A DNA stretch of 64,000 nucleotides from NCBI RefSeq assembly GCF_002091635.1, contig NZ_BDAC01000001.1, positions 496,001 to 560,000 of the forward strand, written 5' to 3'. Below are positions 9,218 to 17,942 of the stretch, in pieces (within the stretch, counting starts at the first letter, position 1; each line of letters begins with the position of its first letter). The notes beneath the pieces were generated by a model, which had not been told where the DNA came from, searched no databases, and was given only the letters and a program-made list of their open reading frames with translations. The position numbers and the translations under genes were made by a program. The DNA comes from Pseudomonas indica NBRC 103045. Its GTDB lineage: Bacteria > Pseudomonadota > Gammaproteobacteria > Pseudomonadales > Pseudomonadaceae.

Positions 9218-9472
9218 ATGACGGAATCCCATCACCATGGCACCGAACCGACTACACCCTTCTGGCGGAGCAAAGCGGGAGTCGCGCTGATCATGCTGGC
9301 GGTGATCGGTCTGTTCTATGTGGCACGGGAGCACTACGGCCACCTTTCCCTCGCTTTACCGTACTTGATCCTGCTGCTTTGCCCGTTAATGCATCTCTTC
9401 GGACATAACCATGGCGGGCATTCTCACCAGGACCGCGAAGACCCCAGCAAGCCGGACAACAGAGGGAACTAA
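9218..9472 (+). CDS. DUF2933 small membrane protein
   Basis: An 84-aa protein with a His-rich N-terminus (TESHHHGTE), two hydrophobic helices (VALIMLAVIGLFYVA and LALPYLILLLCPLMHLFG) and a His-rich C-terminus (GHNHGGHSHQ). The CPLMHLF end of the second helix and flanking histidines are typical of DUF2933, common in copper islands. It lies 3 bp upstream of the Cu-ATPase gene, so the two are co-translated. A paralogue is encoded at 28977-29252. Function unknown; a role in passing Cu(I) to a membrane transporter fits the context. Confidence 0.85.
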   Translation: MTESHHHGTEPTTPFWRSKAGVALIMLAVIGLFYVAREHYGHLSLALPYLILLLCPLMHLFGHNHGGHSHQDREDPSKPDNRGN

Positions 9473-9475
9473 TCC

Positions 9476-11860
9476 ATGCACACCGCTTCGTGCCAGCACG
9501 GCCATGACCACTCACACCAGCATGAGCAACCGGATGGAAGTCAGCGCGATCCGGTGTGCGGCATGGCAGTGCCGCCGGACAGTCGCTTTCGTGAGCAATA
9601 CCAAGGTCAAACCTACCGCTTTTGCAGCGAGAAGTGCCTGACCAAGTTCCAGGCGGAACCTGCGCAATACGTCGCCCCAACAGGCGACCACGCGCATGCG
9701 GGCCACGAGCATGCTAACCATACCCAGCCGGCCGTTGCGCAGGTGCCCGGTGCAGGCGTTGCCGAATACACCTGTCCCATGCACCCGCAGATCCGCCAAC
9801 CCGGCCCTGGCACTTGCCCGATCTGCGGAATGACTCTGGAACCGGTCATTCCCGAGCTGGAAGAGGAGGAGAATCCGGAGCTCAAGGATTTCACCCGTCG
9901 GTTCTGGTGGACCCTGCCCTTGACCGTGATCGTGACCTTGCTGGCCATGACCGCGCACCAGCTGCAATTGCTGCATGGCGCGACCCAGAACTGGGTTGAG
10001 TTCGTGCTGGCGACGCCGGTGACCCTGTGGGCCGGCTGGCCCTTCTTCGTACGCGGGGTCGCCTCGATCCGCCACCGCAGCCCCAACATGTGGACGCTTA
10101 TTGGCCTAGGGACAGCAGCCGCCTACCTCTACAGCGTGGCCGCGACCCTGGTCCCTCAAGTCTTCCCGGCGACCTTCATGGAGGACGGCCGCATCGGTGT
10201 CTACTTCGAAGCGGCCGCAGTCATCATCTCGTTGACCCTGTTGGGGCAAATGCTTGAGCTAAAGGCACGCTCGCAAACCTCGGCGGCCATCAAGGCTCTC
10301 CTGGGCCTCGCGCCCAAGACTGCGCGGCGTATCAATGCCGATGGTGGCGAGGAAGATATTCCCCTGACTCACGTACACACAGGCGACCACCTGCGGGTCC
10401 GCCCGGGGGAGAAAGTCCCGGTCGATGGGATAGTACTGGAAGGCGAAAGCGCGGTTGATGAATCCATGTTGACCGGTGAACCCGTACCAGTAATGAAGAA
10501 AGCTGGTGAGCCCCTCATTGGAGCCACGCTCAATACCCACGGCAGCCTGGTGATGGAAGCGCAGAAAGTCGGCGCCGAAACCATGCTGTCGCAGATCGTG
10601 CAGATGGTCGCTCGTGCTCAGCGCTCGAAGGCGCCCATGCAGCGAATGGCTGATATCGTCGCCGGGTACTTTGTCATGGGGGTGGTGCTGATTGCGGTCT
10701 TGACCTTCCTCGGCTGGGGGCTTTTCGGGCCAGAACCCGGTTGGGTCTATGGCCTGATCAATGCCGTTGCGGTACTGATCATCGCTTGCCCGTGTGCATT
10801 GGGCCTCGCCACGCCTATGTCGATCATGGTGGCAACGGGCAAGGCTGCTGGTAGTGGCGTGCTGTTCCGGGACGCAAGCGCCATCGAAAACCTGTGCAAG
10901 ATCGACACCTTGATCGTGGACAAGACCGGCACCCTGACCGAGGGGCGCCCAGTGTTCCACAGCGTCGTGGGTACCAGTCGGTTCGCACCGGCCGAGGTCT
11001 TGCGCCTGGCAGCCAGCCTGGACCAGGGCAGCGAACACCCGTTGGCCCATGCGATCGTCGACCATGCACGGGCCACCGGGGTGGTCCTAAGTAAACCCGA
11101 AGCGTTCGAGTCCGGCTCCGGCATTGGCGTTCGTGGCCAGGTGGAGGGCATGCAACTGCAGCTTGGCAATACCGCCTTGATGGAGGACGCCGGGCTGGAT
11201 ATTTCCGCGCTCAGAGATCGGGCTGAGCTGCTCCGCCTGGATGGTATGAGCATCATGTACCTGGCTGTTGATGGAGTGTTGGCCGGTCTGCTGGCGGTGT
11301 CCGACCCGATCAAGCCAAGTTCCAAGGAAGCGGTAACCCGCCTTCAGGCCGACGATGTGAAGGTCATCATGGCCACCGGAGATGGGGTGACCACGGCCCG
11401 CGCGGTAGCGAAGCAGCTGGGGATCGAGGAAGTCCACGGCGAAGTGAAACCCCAGGACAAGGAGAAGCTGGCAGCCGACCTGCAGGCGTACGGCCGTCGT
11501 GTGGCAATGGCCGGCGACGGGATCAACGACGCCCCCGCACTGGCGCGTGCCGATGTCGGCATCGCCATGGGTACCGGTACCGACGTGGCGATGAACAGTG
11601 CCCAAGTGACTCTGGTGAAGGGTGACCTGACGGGCATCCTGCGGGCACGGCAGCTCTCCGTGGCCACCGTGAAGAACATGCGTCAGAACCTGGGTTTTGC
11701 CTTCCTCTACAACGCGATGGGCATACCGTTGGCGGCTGGTTTGCTCTATCCGCTGACGGGGCATCTGCTGTCGCCGATGATTGCCGCCCTGGCCATGAGT
11801 GTCAGCTCGGCCTCGGTAGTCTTTAACGCGCTGCGCCTACGGCGTACTGACATCGGCTGA
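9476..11860 (+). CDS. Copper-exporting P1B-type ATPase
   Basis: A 794-aa inner-membrane pump exporting Cu(I)/Ag(I) at the cost of ATP. Order of parts: His-rich start ([12 protein letters not shown]); a TRASH/YHS-like domain ([14 protein letters not shown] ... [12 protein letters not shown]); a heavy-metal-binding domain ([20 protein letters not shown]); transmembrane helices; the actuator loop TGEPVPV; the transport motif [10 protein letters not shown]; the phosphorylated Asp in [11 protein letters not shown] motif SEHPLAHA; and [11 protein letters not shown]. It has no classical N-terminal GMxCxxC HMA domain; the YHS/HMBD pair replaces it, as in CopF/CopB-like plasmid pumps. It directly follows the DUF2933 gene. 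Confidence 0.94.
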   Translation: MHTASCQHGHDHSHQHEQPDGSQRDPVCGMAVPPDSRFREQYQGQTYRFCSEKCLTKFQAEPAQYVAPTGDHAHAGHEHANHTQPAVAQVPGAGVAEYTCPMHPQIRQPGPGTCPICGMTLEPVIPELEEEENPELKDFTRRFWWTLPLTVIVTLLAMTAHQLQLLHGATQNWVEFVLATPVTLWAGWPFFVRGVASIRHRSPNMWTLIGLGTAAAYLYSVAATLVPQVFPATFMEDGRIGVYFEAAAVIISLTLLGQMLELKARSQTSAAIKALLGLAPKTARRINADGGEEDIPLTHVHTGDHLRVRPGEKVPVDGIVLEGESAVDESMLTGEPVPVMKKAGEPLIGATLNTHGSLVMEAQKVGAETMLSQIVQMVARAQRSKAPMQRMADIVAGYFVMGVVLIAVLTFLGWGLFGPEPGWVYGLINAVAVLIIACPCALGLATPMSIMVATGKAAGSGVLFRDASAIENLCKIDTLIVDKTGTLTEGRPVFHSVVGTSRFAPAEVLRLAASLDQGSEHPLAHAIVDHARATGVVLSKPEAFESGSGIGVRGQVEGMQLQLGNTALMEDAGLDISALRDRAELLRLDGMSIMYLAVDGVLAGLLAVSDPIKPSSKEAVTRLQADDVKVIMATGDGVTTARAVAKQLGIEEVHGEVKPQDKEKLAADLQAYGRRVAMAGDGINDAPALARADVGIAMGTGTDVAMNSAQVTLVKGDLTGILRARQLSVATVKNMRQNLGFAFLYNAMGIPLAAGLLYPLTGHLLSPMIAALAMSVSSASVVFNALRLRRTDIG

Positions 11861-11943
11861 ACCGGCCAGCTTCCAAGGTACGGCCAGCGGCGCGAAGATG
11901 CATAGTGTACCTGTCGCCAGGTCGTACCTGATCGGTGAGATAC

Positions 11944-11962
11944 CCCCGCGAGTCTCGCGGGG
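11944..11962. repeat. Perfect hairpin before the DsbG-like gene
   Basis: CCCCGCGAG-T-CTCGCGGGG, a 9-bp perfect stem 33 bp before the start codon at 11995. No T-run follows on the plus strand. It may be a terminator-like element of the ATPase transcript or a leader structure. Confidence 0.5.
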
Positions 11963-11994
11963 ACCCTGGCGATTACGCGAGAGAGGCCTCAGCC

Positions 11995-12762
11995 ATGATG
12001 CGCCACAAGTACCTCCCCCTGTTGCTCACCTTTGTCAGCTTTCTGCTCGCCGCCGTCGCCCAGGCCGCGGAGCTGCCAGCGCCCATCAAGGCGATTGAGG
12101 CCCGTGGCGTCACCATCGTGGGCGAGTTCACGGCACCTAGCGGTCTGCGAGGCTATGCCGCGCGCTACAACGGCCAAGGGTTGGCCCTTTACCTCACGGC
12201 CGATGGCCAGCACGTGCTGGTGGGGACCCTATTCGATGCCCAAGGCGAGGATCTGACGAGTGCAACGCTGGAGCGTCTGGTCTTTGAGCCGATGGCCAAG
12301 GAGGTGTGGGCACGCCTGGAAAAGAGCACCTGGATTGCCGACGGGCGCCAGGATGCGCCACGCATCGTCTACATGTTCGATGACCCGAACTGCCCCTACT
12401 GCAATAAGTTCTGGCACCAGGCGCGCCCGTGGGTTGAGTCCGGCAAGATCCAGTTGCGCCACATCATGGTGGGTCTGCTCAGCCCCGACAGCGCCGGCAA
12501 GTCAGCGGCCCTATTGACCGCCAAACAGCCAGAAGCCGCACTGAAACAGCATGAGATGGCTGGTGACACGAGCACGCTCAAGGCTCTGGAAATGGTGCCC
12601 AACAATGTCCAGGCGCAACTCGACGCCAATCTTGCACTGATGACGGAACTGGGCAGCGAGGCAACGCCCACAATCGTCTATCGCGATGCGAAGGGCCGCC
12701 TGCAAATGCAGAAGGGATTACCGCCCGCCCAGGCGATGACAGAAGTTCTGGGGCCGAAATAA
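11995..12762 (+). CDS. DsbG/DsbC-like periplasmic thiol:disulfide protein
   Basis: A 255-aa exported thioredoxin-fold protein of the DsbC/DsbG isomerase family. Signal peptide (LLLTFVSFLLAAVAQAAE), N-terminal dimerisation-like domain (residues about 22-90), then the catalytic domain with active site DDPNCPYCNKFW (CPYC, as in DsbG rather than CGYC of DsbC) and the cis-Pro loop GSEATPTIVYRD. It probably reduces or protects cysteines in periplasmic proteins under copper stress, when Cu oxidises thiols. The start at 11995 follows GAGAGAGG. It stands between the Cu-ATPase and copZ and is most likely part of the copper response. Confidence 0.88.
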   Translation: MMRHKYLPLLLTFVSFLLAAVAQAAELPAPIKAIEARGVTIVGEFTAPSGLRGYAARYNGQGLALYLTADGQHVLVGTLFDAQGEDLTSATLERLVFEPMAKEVWARLEKSTWIADGRQDAPRIVYMFDDPNCPYCNKFWHQARPWVESGKIQLRHIMVGLLSPDSAGKSAALLTAKQPEAALKQHEMAGDTSTLKALEMVPNNVQAQLDANLALMTELGSEATPTIVYRDAKGRLQMQKGLPPAQAMTEVLGPK

Positions 12763-12775
12763 ACTCCAATCGGGC

Positions 12776-12806
12776 TTGACCTTCCCACGAGGTCAAGGTT
12801 GAAGCT
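12776..12806 (+). promoter_or_regulatory. CueR/MerR-type promoter of copZ
   Basis: A -35 TTGACC at 12776, a long 19-base spacer and a -10 GAAGCT at 12801. The dyad CTTGACC...GGTCAAG lies within it, which is the layout MerR-family copper regulators (CueR) need. No merR/cueR gene is visible in the window, so the regulator would be elsewhere in the genome. Confidence 0.75.
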
Positions 12807-12850
12807 GGATGTGCGGCAAAAGATGCCGTTCCAGCATGAGAGGTCCCGCG

Positions 12851-13051
12851 ATGTTCGTCTTGGAAGTTTCCGGTATGGGGTGCGGCAGTTGTGTCAGCAA
12901 AATCACCAAGGCCATCCAGGCAGCAGATTCGGAGGCCAAGGTTACGGTCGATCGCGCTGCCGGCAAAGTGAGTGTTGAAAGTGTCATGGCAGCCGAAGGC
13001 GTGAGTAAGCTGGTTCAGGCATTGGGCTATCCCACCAGAGTCAGCGCCTAG
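12851..13051 (+). CDS. copZ: CopZ-like copper chaperone (HMA domain)
   Basis: A 66-aa cytoplasmic protein consisting of one heavy-metal-associated domain: MFVLEVSGMGCGSCVSKITK with the CxxC copper site, then KVTVDRAAGKVSVES and LVQALGYPTRVSA. It binds Cu(I) and hands it to the export ATPase, as known for the Atx1/CopZ family. The start at 12851 is chosen because it lies directly before the first HMA strand and after GAGAGG; the longer ORF from 12809 overlaps the promoter region. It has its own CueR-type promoter. Confidence 0.92.
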   Translation: MFVLEVSGMGCGSCVSKITKAIQAADSEAKVTVDRAAGKVSVESVMAAEGVSKLVQALGYPTRVSA

Positions 13052-13245
13052 TGGTCCTGCTTTCAGACCGGCTCCGAGAGGGGCCGGTGCTTACCCTGCC
13101 TCACACGCTTGCTGCTAAATGAGTCGCCCTGGGCTTGCAGGGTGGCGGTGACTTGCCGGTGAGCATGGTTGCCCTAGAAACCGATTGCAGAGGGTCAAAG
13201 CCAGTCGCTACCGAGTGATCACGGTCCTGCGATCAAGGGGTACAG

Positions 13246-13983
13246 ATGAGCGCGCTGATGCACCGGCCAGAGGCCTCAAGTCGCAATGGCAGCCTGGATC
13301 TCATCAAATGGGTCGCCATGGCGACCATGCTAATGGATCACCTCCGCTATCTGTGGCCGGACGCGAACTGGTTGTTCGTCATTGGTCGGTTGGCCTTTCC
13401 GCTGTTCTGTTTGGGAATTGCCACCAACGTCGCTCGCACCCGTGTCGGTGATCTGTATACCGACAGCAACGTTCACTATCTGGGCTGGCTGCTCGCCTTC
13501 TCCGTTATTTCTGAGTTGCCCTACCGAATGCTTTCGCCGTTGAGCAGCACACTCAATGTGATGCCAACCCTGATGCTTGGGTTGCTCGTGGCTTGGGGCC
13601 TCCACCACCGCGACCGTCCGAGCTTGTGCCTGGCCCTGGCGACGATGCTGATCGCTACGGTACTGCACTCACGCTTGATGTACGGTGCATTCGGGGTGCT
13701 ATTGCCGGCCGCTTTGCTTCTCAGCCTTCAGCGATTCTGGGGCTGGTGGTTGCTCCCTGCTGCCGTGGCGGCGCTGGCCAATAGTCGTAATCGATGGCTT
13801 GCCGATACCGGACTCACGACAGAGACGCTTGCCCCCCTCATCACTGCGTTTGCTACACCGATAGCGGGACTTTGGCTACTACGTCAGGCAATTGACCCCG
13901 CCATTTGGCCGATTCGGCGCTGGGGGTACCTGTTTTATCCCGGACACCTAGCGGCTCTGCAGCTCATTCGGATTGCGCTGTAG
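13246..13983 (+). CDS. TraX-family integral membrane protein
   Basis: A 245-aa membrane protein with about seven hydrophobic segments and the TraX family signature LDLIKWVAMATMLMDHLRY near the N-terminus. TraX acetylates F-pilin in F plasmids; chromosomal relatives belong to the acyltransferase-3 type fold, with mostly unknown substrates. Other visible features are FVIGRLAFPLFCLGIA and the C-terminal YLFYPGHLAALQLIRIAL, also conserved. No pilus or conjugation gene is nearby, so a pilin substrate is unlikely; an envelope sugar or protein acetylation role is possible. The start has AAGGGG upstream. Why it is in a copper cluster is unclear. Confidence 0.82.
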   Translation: MSALMHRPEASSRNGSLDLIKWVAMATMLMDHLRYLWPDANWLFVIGRLAFPLFCLGIATNVARTRVGDLYTDSNVHYLGWLLAFSVISELPYRMLSPLSSTLNVMPTLMLGLLVAWGLHHRDRPSLCLALATMLIATVLHSRLMYGAFGVLLPAALLLSLQRFWGWWLLPAAVAALANSRNRWLADTGLTTETLAPLITAFATPIAGLWLLRQAIDPAIWPIRRWGYLFYPGHLAALQLIRIAL

Positions 13984-14088
13984 CGCCGGTTGGCAGCCCG
14001 TCCAGAGAATGCGAAGGGAAGTTTCTTTCCGGCATGCCATGGACACTACAGAGCAAGCGGGAGCCGCTACACACAGGAAATGCTGACC

Positions 14089-14103
14089 TGACAGAACTGT
14101 AAT
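14089..14103 (+). promoter_or_regulatory. CopR box with -10 (14137-14142)
   Basis: TGACAGAACTGTAAT with TAAGGT starting after exactly 33 bases. It controls the PtrA-like gene at 14208. Confidence 0.78.
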
Positions 14104-14207
14104 GTTCAGCTCAGGTTGCTGACAGCACGGGGCGGTTAAGGTGACTTCGAGTCTGACACTCAGCCCGGACATACCGGGCTAACCCGTACAAATTCGAGGA
14201 TACCCAC

Positions 14208-14408
14208 ATGAAATCCATGAAAGCCCTGATTGTTGTTGCCGCCCTGACCGCCTCGTCCTTCACCATGGCCGCTGGTGGCGGTGATCGGACCATGGCCCGT
14301 GCCGACAAGCTCGCCCAGGCGTCGATGGAAGCCTACCGCTTGGAAAAGCAAAAGGCGGAGTCGTCGGTCGCTGAAAAGGCCAAATCGGCTGAGCACGCCA
14401 ACTGCTGA
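14208..14408 (+). CDS. PtrA-like small exported protein
   Basis: A 66-aa protein with a signal peptide (ALIVVAALTASSFTMA) followed by AGGGDRTMARADKLAQASME, the conserved PtrA N-terminal pattern (GGGDRT/SDRTF). PtrA of P. aeruginosa is a copper-induced periplasmic protein of about this size. The mature protein is about 45 residues, mostly one charged helix, with an end of HANC. It lies between two CopR boxes, upstream of copA. Exact role unknown. Confidence 0.78.
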   Translation: MKSMKALIVVAALTASSFTMAAGGGDRTMARADKLAQASMEAYRLEKQKAESSVAEKAKSAEHANC

Positions 14409-14430
14409 GTCCAGAGCGAGTCGGCCAACC

Positions 14431-14445
14431 TTACAGAAATGTAAT
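14431..14445 (+). promoter_or_regulatory. CopR box upstream of copA
   Basis: TTACAGAAATGTAAT, the best match to the inverted-repeat consensus in the window. A TATGCT hexamer starts 28 bases after it (14474), 5 bases closer than in the other promoters, so the exact -10 is less certain. Downstream is the copA operon. Confidence 0.75.
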
Positions 14446-14605
14446 CTTCTGAAAGGTCGGGATATGGCAGTTTTATGCTCGCGGGAGCGTGTCTCAAGGA
14501 TCGACCGCGGGCACGCCCACTAGGGTGTAGGAATCATCTGGTGCGGCAGCCTAATCGCGTTGGTTGCACAGCGCTGGCTCCACTGACTCATTGGACATAC
14601 ACGGC

Positions 14606-16582
14606 ATGCATTGCAAAACCTCAAGGCGAACCTTCGTCAAAGGCCTAGCCGCCGGCGGCATTCTGGGCGGACTGGGCCTTTGGCGTACCCCCGTCTGGGC
14701 GGTGACCAGCCCTGGTCAGCCCACTGTGCTGAGCGGTACCGAATTCGATCTGTTCATTGGCGAAACTCCAGTGAACATTACGGGTTCCGCGCGTACGGCC
14801 ATGACGATCAACGGCACCATTCCTGGGCCGATTCTGCGTTGGCGCGAAGGCGACACTGTCACCCTACGCGTGCGCAACCGCCTGAGCGAAGACACCTCCA
14901 TTCACTGGCACGGCATCATCCTGCCGGCCAACATGGACGGCGTGCCGGGCTTGAGCTTCCATGGCATCGCCCCGGATGGGATGTATGAGTACAAGTTCAA
15001 GGTCCACCAGAACGGCACCTACTGGTACCACAGTCACTCCGGGATGCAGGAACAGGTTGGCGTCTACGGCCCCATCGTGATCGAACCGAAGGAACCAGAA
15101 TCCTTCCAGTACGACCGCGACTACGTGGTGATGCTGAGTGACTGGACCGACGAAAATCCGACCCGCGTCATGGCCAAGCTGAAGAAGCAGTCGGACTACT
15201 ACAACTTCCACAAGCGCACCGTTGGCGACTTCATCAACGATGTGAGCGAGAAAGGCTGGGCCGCCACCGTCGCGGACCGAAAGATGTGGGCCGAGATGAA
15301 GATGAGCCCCACCGATCTCGCCGATGTCAGTGGCTACACCTACACCTACCTGATGAACGGCCAGGCACCTGACGGGAACTGGACTGGCCTGTTCAAGCCG
15401 GGCGAAAAGATTAGGCTGCGCTTCATCAACGGTTCGGCCATGAGCTACTTTGACGTACGCATTCCCGGGCTGAAAATGACCGTGGTGGCGGCGGACGGTC
15501 AGCACGTCAAACCGGTGAGCGTCGACGAGTTCCGCATTGCCGTGGCAGAAACCTACGACGTCATCGTCGAGCCTGAAAGCGAGCAGGCTTACACCATCTT
15601 CGCCCAGTCCATGGACCGCACCGGGTATGCACGCGGTACCTTGGCCGTACGTGAAGGGCTAAGCGCGACGGTACCTGAGATTGATCCCCGTCCCCTGATT
15701 GGCATGGGGGACATGGGCATGGACCATGGCAGCATGGGTGGTATGGATCACGGCAGCATGGCTGGCATGGACCACAGCAAGATGGCCGGGATGGACCATA
15801 GCGCCATGCAGGGCGATATGGCCGGTATGGACCACAGCAAGATGGCTGGCATGGACCATAGCGCCATGCAGGGCGACATGGCCGGCATGGACCACAGCAA
15901 GATGGCCGGGATGGACCATAGCGCCATGCAGGGCGATATGGCCGGCATGGACCACAGCAAGATGGCTGGCATGGACCATAGCGCCATGCAGGGCGACATG
16001 GCCGGCATGGACCACAGCAAGATGGCGGGAATGGACCATGGCAGCATGGGTGGCCAGATGCAGGCTCACCCGGCGTCCGAAACCAACAACCCGCTGGTCG
16101 ACATGCAGACCATGACGCCGACCCATAAGCTCGACGATCCCGGCATCGGCCTGCGCAACAACGGCCGCCGCGTGCTCACCTATTCCGACTTGCGCAGTAC
16201 CTTCATCGATCCGGATGGCCGCGAACCCGGCCGCACCATCGAACTGCATCTCACGGGCCACATGGAGAAATTCGCGTGGTCGTTCGACGGGATCAAGTTC
16301 TCCGATGCCGAACCCCTGCGTCTCAAGTACGGGGAGCGTGTCCGAATCACCCTGGTCAACGACACCATGATGACCCACCCCATCCACCTCCACGGCATGT
16401 GGAGTGACCTGGAGGATGAGAACGGAAACTTCATGGTACGCAAGCACACCATCGACATGCCGCCGGGCTCAAAACGCAGCTACCGCGTTACTGCCGATGC
16501 CCTGGGCCGCTGGGCTTACCACTGCCACCTGCTGTTCCACATGGAAATGGGCATGTTCCGTGAAGTTCGTGTGGACGAGTAA
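14606..16582 (+). CDS. copA: CopA: periplasmic multicopper oxidase, copper resistance
   Basis: A 658-aa Tat-exported multicopper oxidase of the CopA/PcoA family, which oxidises Cu(I) to Cu(II) and sequesters copper in the periplasm. A twin-arginine signal ([13 protein letters not shown]) is followed by three cupredoxin domains. Copper ligand motifs are [18 protein letters not shown] and [14 protein letters not shown]. Between domains 2 and 3 is a Met/His-rich stretch of MDHSKMAG and MDHSAMQG units. The start at 14606 places the Tat motif six residues in; a 14-codon longer TTG start is less likely. It heads an operon with the small Met-rich gene, copB, a cytochrome c gene and a DUF411 gene. 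Confidence 0.95.
   Translation: MHCKTSRRTFVKGLAAGGILGGLGLWRTPVWAVTSPGQPTVLSGTEFDLFIGETPVNITGSARTAMTINGTIPGPILRWREGDTVTLRVRNRLSEDTSIHWHGIILPANMDGVPGLSFHGIAPDGMYEYKFKVHQNGTYWYHSHSGMQEQVGVYGPIVIEPKEPESFQYDRDYVVMLSDWTDENPTRVMAKLKKQSDYYNFHKRTVGDFINDVSEKGWAATVADRKMWAEMKMSPTDLADVSGYTYTYLMNGQAPDGNWTGLFKPGEKIRLRFINGSAMSYFDVRIPGLKMTVVAADGQHVKPVSVDEFRIAVAETYDVIVEPESEQAYTIFAQSMDRTGYARGTLAVREGLSATVPEIDPRPLIGMGDMGMDHGSMGGMDHGSMAGMDHSKMAGMDHSAMQGDMAGMDHSKMAGMDHSAMQGDMAGMDHSKMAGMDHSAMQGDMAGMDHSKMAGMDHSAMQGDMAGMDHSKMAGMDHGSMGGQMQAHPASETNNPLVDMQTMTPTHKLDDPGIGLRNNGRRVLTYSDLRSTFIDPDGREPGRTIELHLTGHMEKFAWSFDGIKFSDAEPLRLKYGERVRITLVNDTMMTHPIHLHGMWSDLEDENGNFMVRKHTIDMPPGSKRSYRVTADALGRWAYHCHLLFHMEMGMFREVRVDE
15767..16040 (+). 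repeat. 60-bp tandem repeat encoding Met/His-rich units in CopA
   Basis: Four complete 60-bp units (starts 15767, 15827, 15887, 15947) and a partial fifth encode [20 protein letters not shown]. Units 1 and 3, and 2 and 4, share the same synonymous bases (GCCGGG against GCTGGC), so the latest expansion was probably of a 120-bp pair. Confidence 0.95.
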
Positions 16583-16594
16583 AGGAGAGTTTGT

Positions 16595-16867
16595 ATGAGC
16601 CAAATCATGAAGCGCACATCCTGGGTCGCCGGCGCACTGTCCGCGGCTGTATTAGCCGTCCTGTTGGTACCCGCCGCGATGGCGAGTGAGAAAACTCACG
16701 CGGATCACGAGAAGGGGCAGTCTGCTCAAGGGCAGCAGATGGACCATAGCCAGATGAACCATGACCAGATGCAAGGTATGGATCACAGCAAGATGAAGGA
16801 TCACGGCTCGATGAAGCACGAGCAAAACGCGGACAAGGCTAAAGCGAGCCAGGATCATGATGACTAG
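16595..16867 (+). CDS. Small exported Met/His-rich copper-binding protein
   Basis: A 90-aa protein with a signal peptide ([19 protein letters not shown]) and a mature part made mostly of His and Met: [20 protein letters not shown]. It has no fold I recognise and is probably disordered until it binds copper. It lies 12 bp after copA, and its stop overlaps the copB start. The MDHS units match those in CopA and CopB, so it may have arisen from the N-terminus of a CopB-like gene. The likely role is periplasmic copper storage or transfer between CopA and CopB. Confidence 0.75.
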   Translation: MSQIMKRTSWVAGALSAAVLAVLLVPAAMASEKTHADHEKGQSAQGQQMDHSQMNHDQMQGMDHSKMKDHGSMKHEQNADKAKASQDHDD

Positions 16868-17933
16868 GATTTCAGCTCCATCCGCCCTGGCGCTGATTGT
16901 CTCGTTCAGCGCCTTGCATGCAGGCCTAGCGAGCGCCGCTGAGGAAATGGACCATAGCAAGATGCAGGGCATGGATCACAGCCAGATGCAGGGTATGGAC
17001 CATAGCAAGATGGGCCAGGACCAGATGCAAGGCATGGACCACAGCCAGATGCAGGGTATGGACCATAGCAAAATGGGCCAGGACCAGATGCAAGGCATGG
17101 ACCACAGCCAGATGCAGGGTATGGACCATAGCAAGATGGGCCAAGATCAGATGCAAGGCATGGACCACAGCCAGATGCAGGGCATGGACCATGGCTCGGC
17201 TGACGCCGCCCCTACTACAACCAGTCGGACGCCTATTCCGGTCCTGACCGATGCTGATCGCGCAGCGGCCTTCCCTCCGCTACCCGGGCACGGCATCCAC
17301 GACAGCAAGGTCAACACCTTCTTCCTGCTTGACCAACTGGAATACCAGGACGCCGACGAGGGCAGCGTGCTCAGTTGGGATGCCTCCGGCTGGATTGGCG
17401 GCGACGTCGACCGCCTTTGGCTGCGTTCTGAGGGCGAGCGCACAAACGGGGTGACTGAAGAGGCCGAAGTGCAAGCGCTCTGGGGGCATTCCATCGGCCC
17501 TTGGTGGGATGTCGTCACGGGTGTTCGCCAGGACTTCAAACCCGGCTCGCCCCAGACCTGGGGTGCCTTCGGCCTTCAGGGTATGGCGCTCTACGCTTTC
17601 GAGGCCGAAGCCACCGCCTTTGTGGGCGAGAATGGCCAGACCGCTGCACGCTTGGAAGGTGACTACGACATTCTGCTCACCAATCGGCTGATCCTGCAGC
17701 CGACCGCGGAAGTGAATTTCTACGGCAAGAACGATCACGAGCGCGGCGTTGGCTCGGGCCTGGCCAACACCGAAGTCGGGCTGCGTCTGCGTTACGAAAT
17801 CCTCCGAGAATTCGCCCCGTACATCGGTGTCACCTGGAACCGCTCCTACGGCAATACCGCCGACATGCTGCACGAAGAAGGTGAAGACCGAGAAGAGGCA
17901 CGCTTTGTTGCCGGTATCCGGATGTGGTTTTGA
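16857..17933 (+). CDS. copB: CopB: outer-membrane copper resistance protein
   Basis: A 358-aa CopB/PcoB family protein. A signal peptide ([18 protein letters not shown]) is followed by about 80 residues of Met/His repeats ([14 protein letters not shown]...), then the CopB beta-barrel domain beginning [20 protein letters not shown] and ending [11 protein letters not shown] with a C-terminal aromatic typical of outer-membrane proteins. It partners CopA in binding or moving copper at the outer membrane. The start overlaps the preceding gene by 11 bp. The repeat region is an in-frame 63-bp tandem array, probably variable between strains. Confidence 0.93.
   Translation: MMTRISAPSALALIVSFSALHAGLASAAEEMDHSKMQGMDHSQMQGMDHSKMGQDQMQGMDHSQMQGMDHSKMGQDQMQGMDHSQMQGMDHSKMGQDQMQGMDHSQMQGMDHGSADAAPTTTSRTPIPVLTDADRAAAFPPLPGHGIHDSKVNTFFLLDQLEYQDADEGSVLSWDASGWIGGDVDRLWLRSEGERTNGVTEEAEVQALWGHSIGPWWDVVTGVRQDFKPGSPQTWGAFGLQGMALYAFEAEATAFVGENGQTAARLEGDYDILLTNRLILQPTAEVNFYGKNDHERGVGSGLANTEVGLRLRYEILREFAPYIGVTWNRSYGNTADMLHEEGEDREEARFVAGIRMWF
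16971..17159 (+). repeat. 63-bp tandem repeat encoding Met/His-rich units in CopB
   Basis: Three complete 63-bp units (starts 16971, 17034, 17097) encode [21 protein letters not shown], flanked by partial units on both sides. Differences between units are mostly synonymous, indicating recent expansion. Confidence 0.93.
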
Positions 17934-17942
17934 GTACCTGAC

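Noticed and set aside
15659..16447. 262-codon His/Val-rich minus-strand frame in copA, and a similar one in copB
   Set aside because: They are by-products of the Met/His tandem repeats read backwards.
15767..17159. Possible CRISPR array
   Set aside because: The repeats are contiguous, in frame and without spacers; they encode Met/His units.
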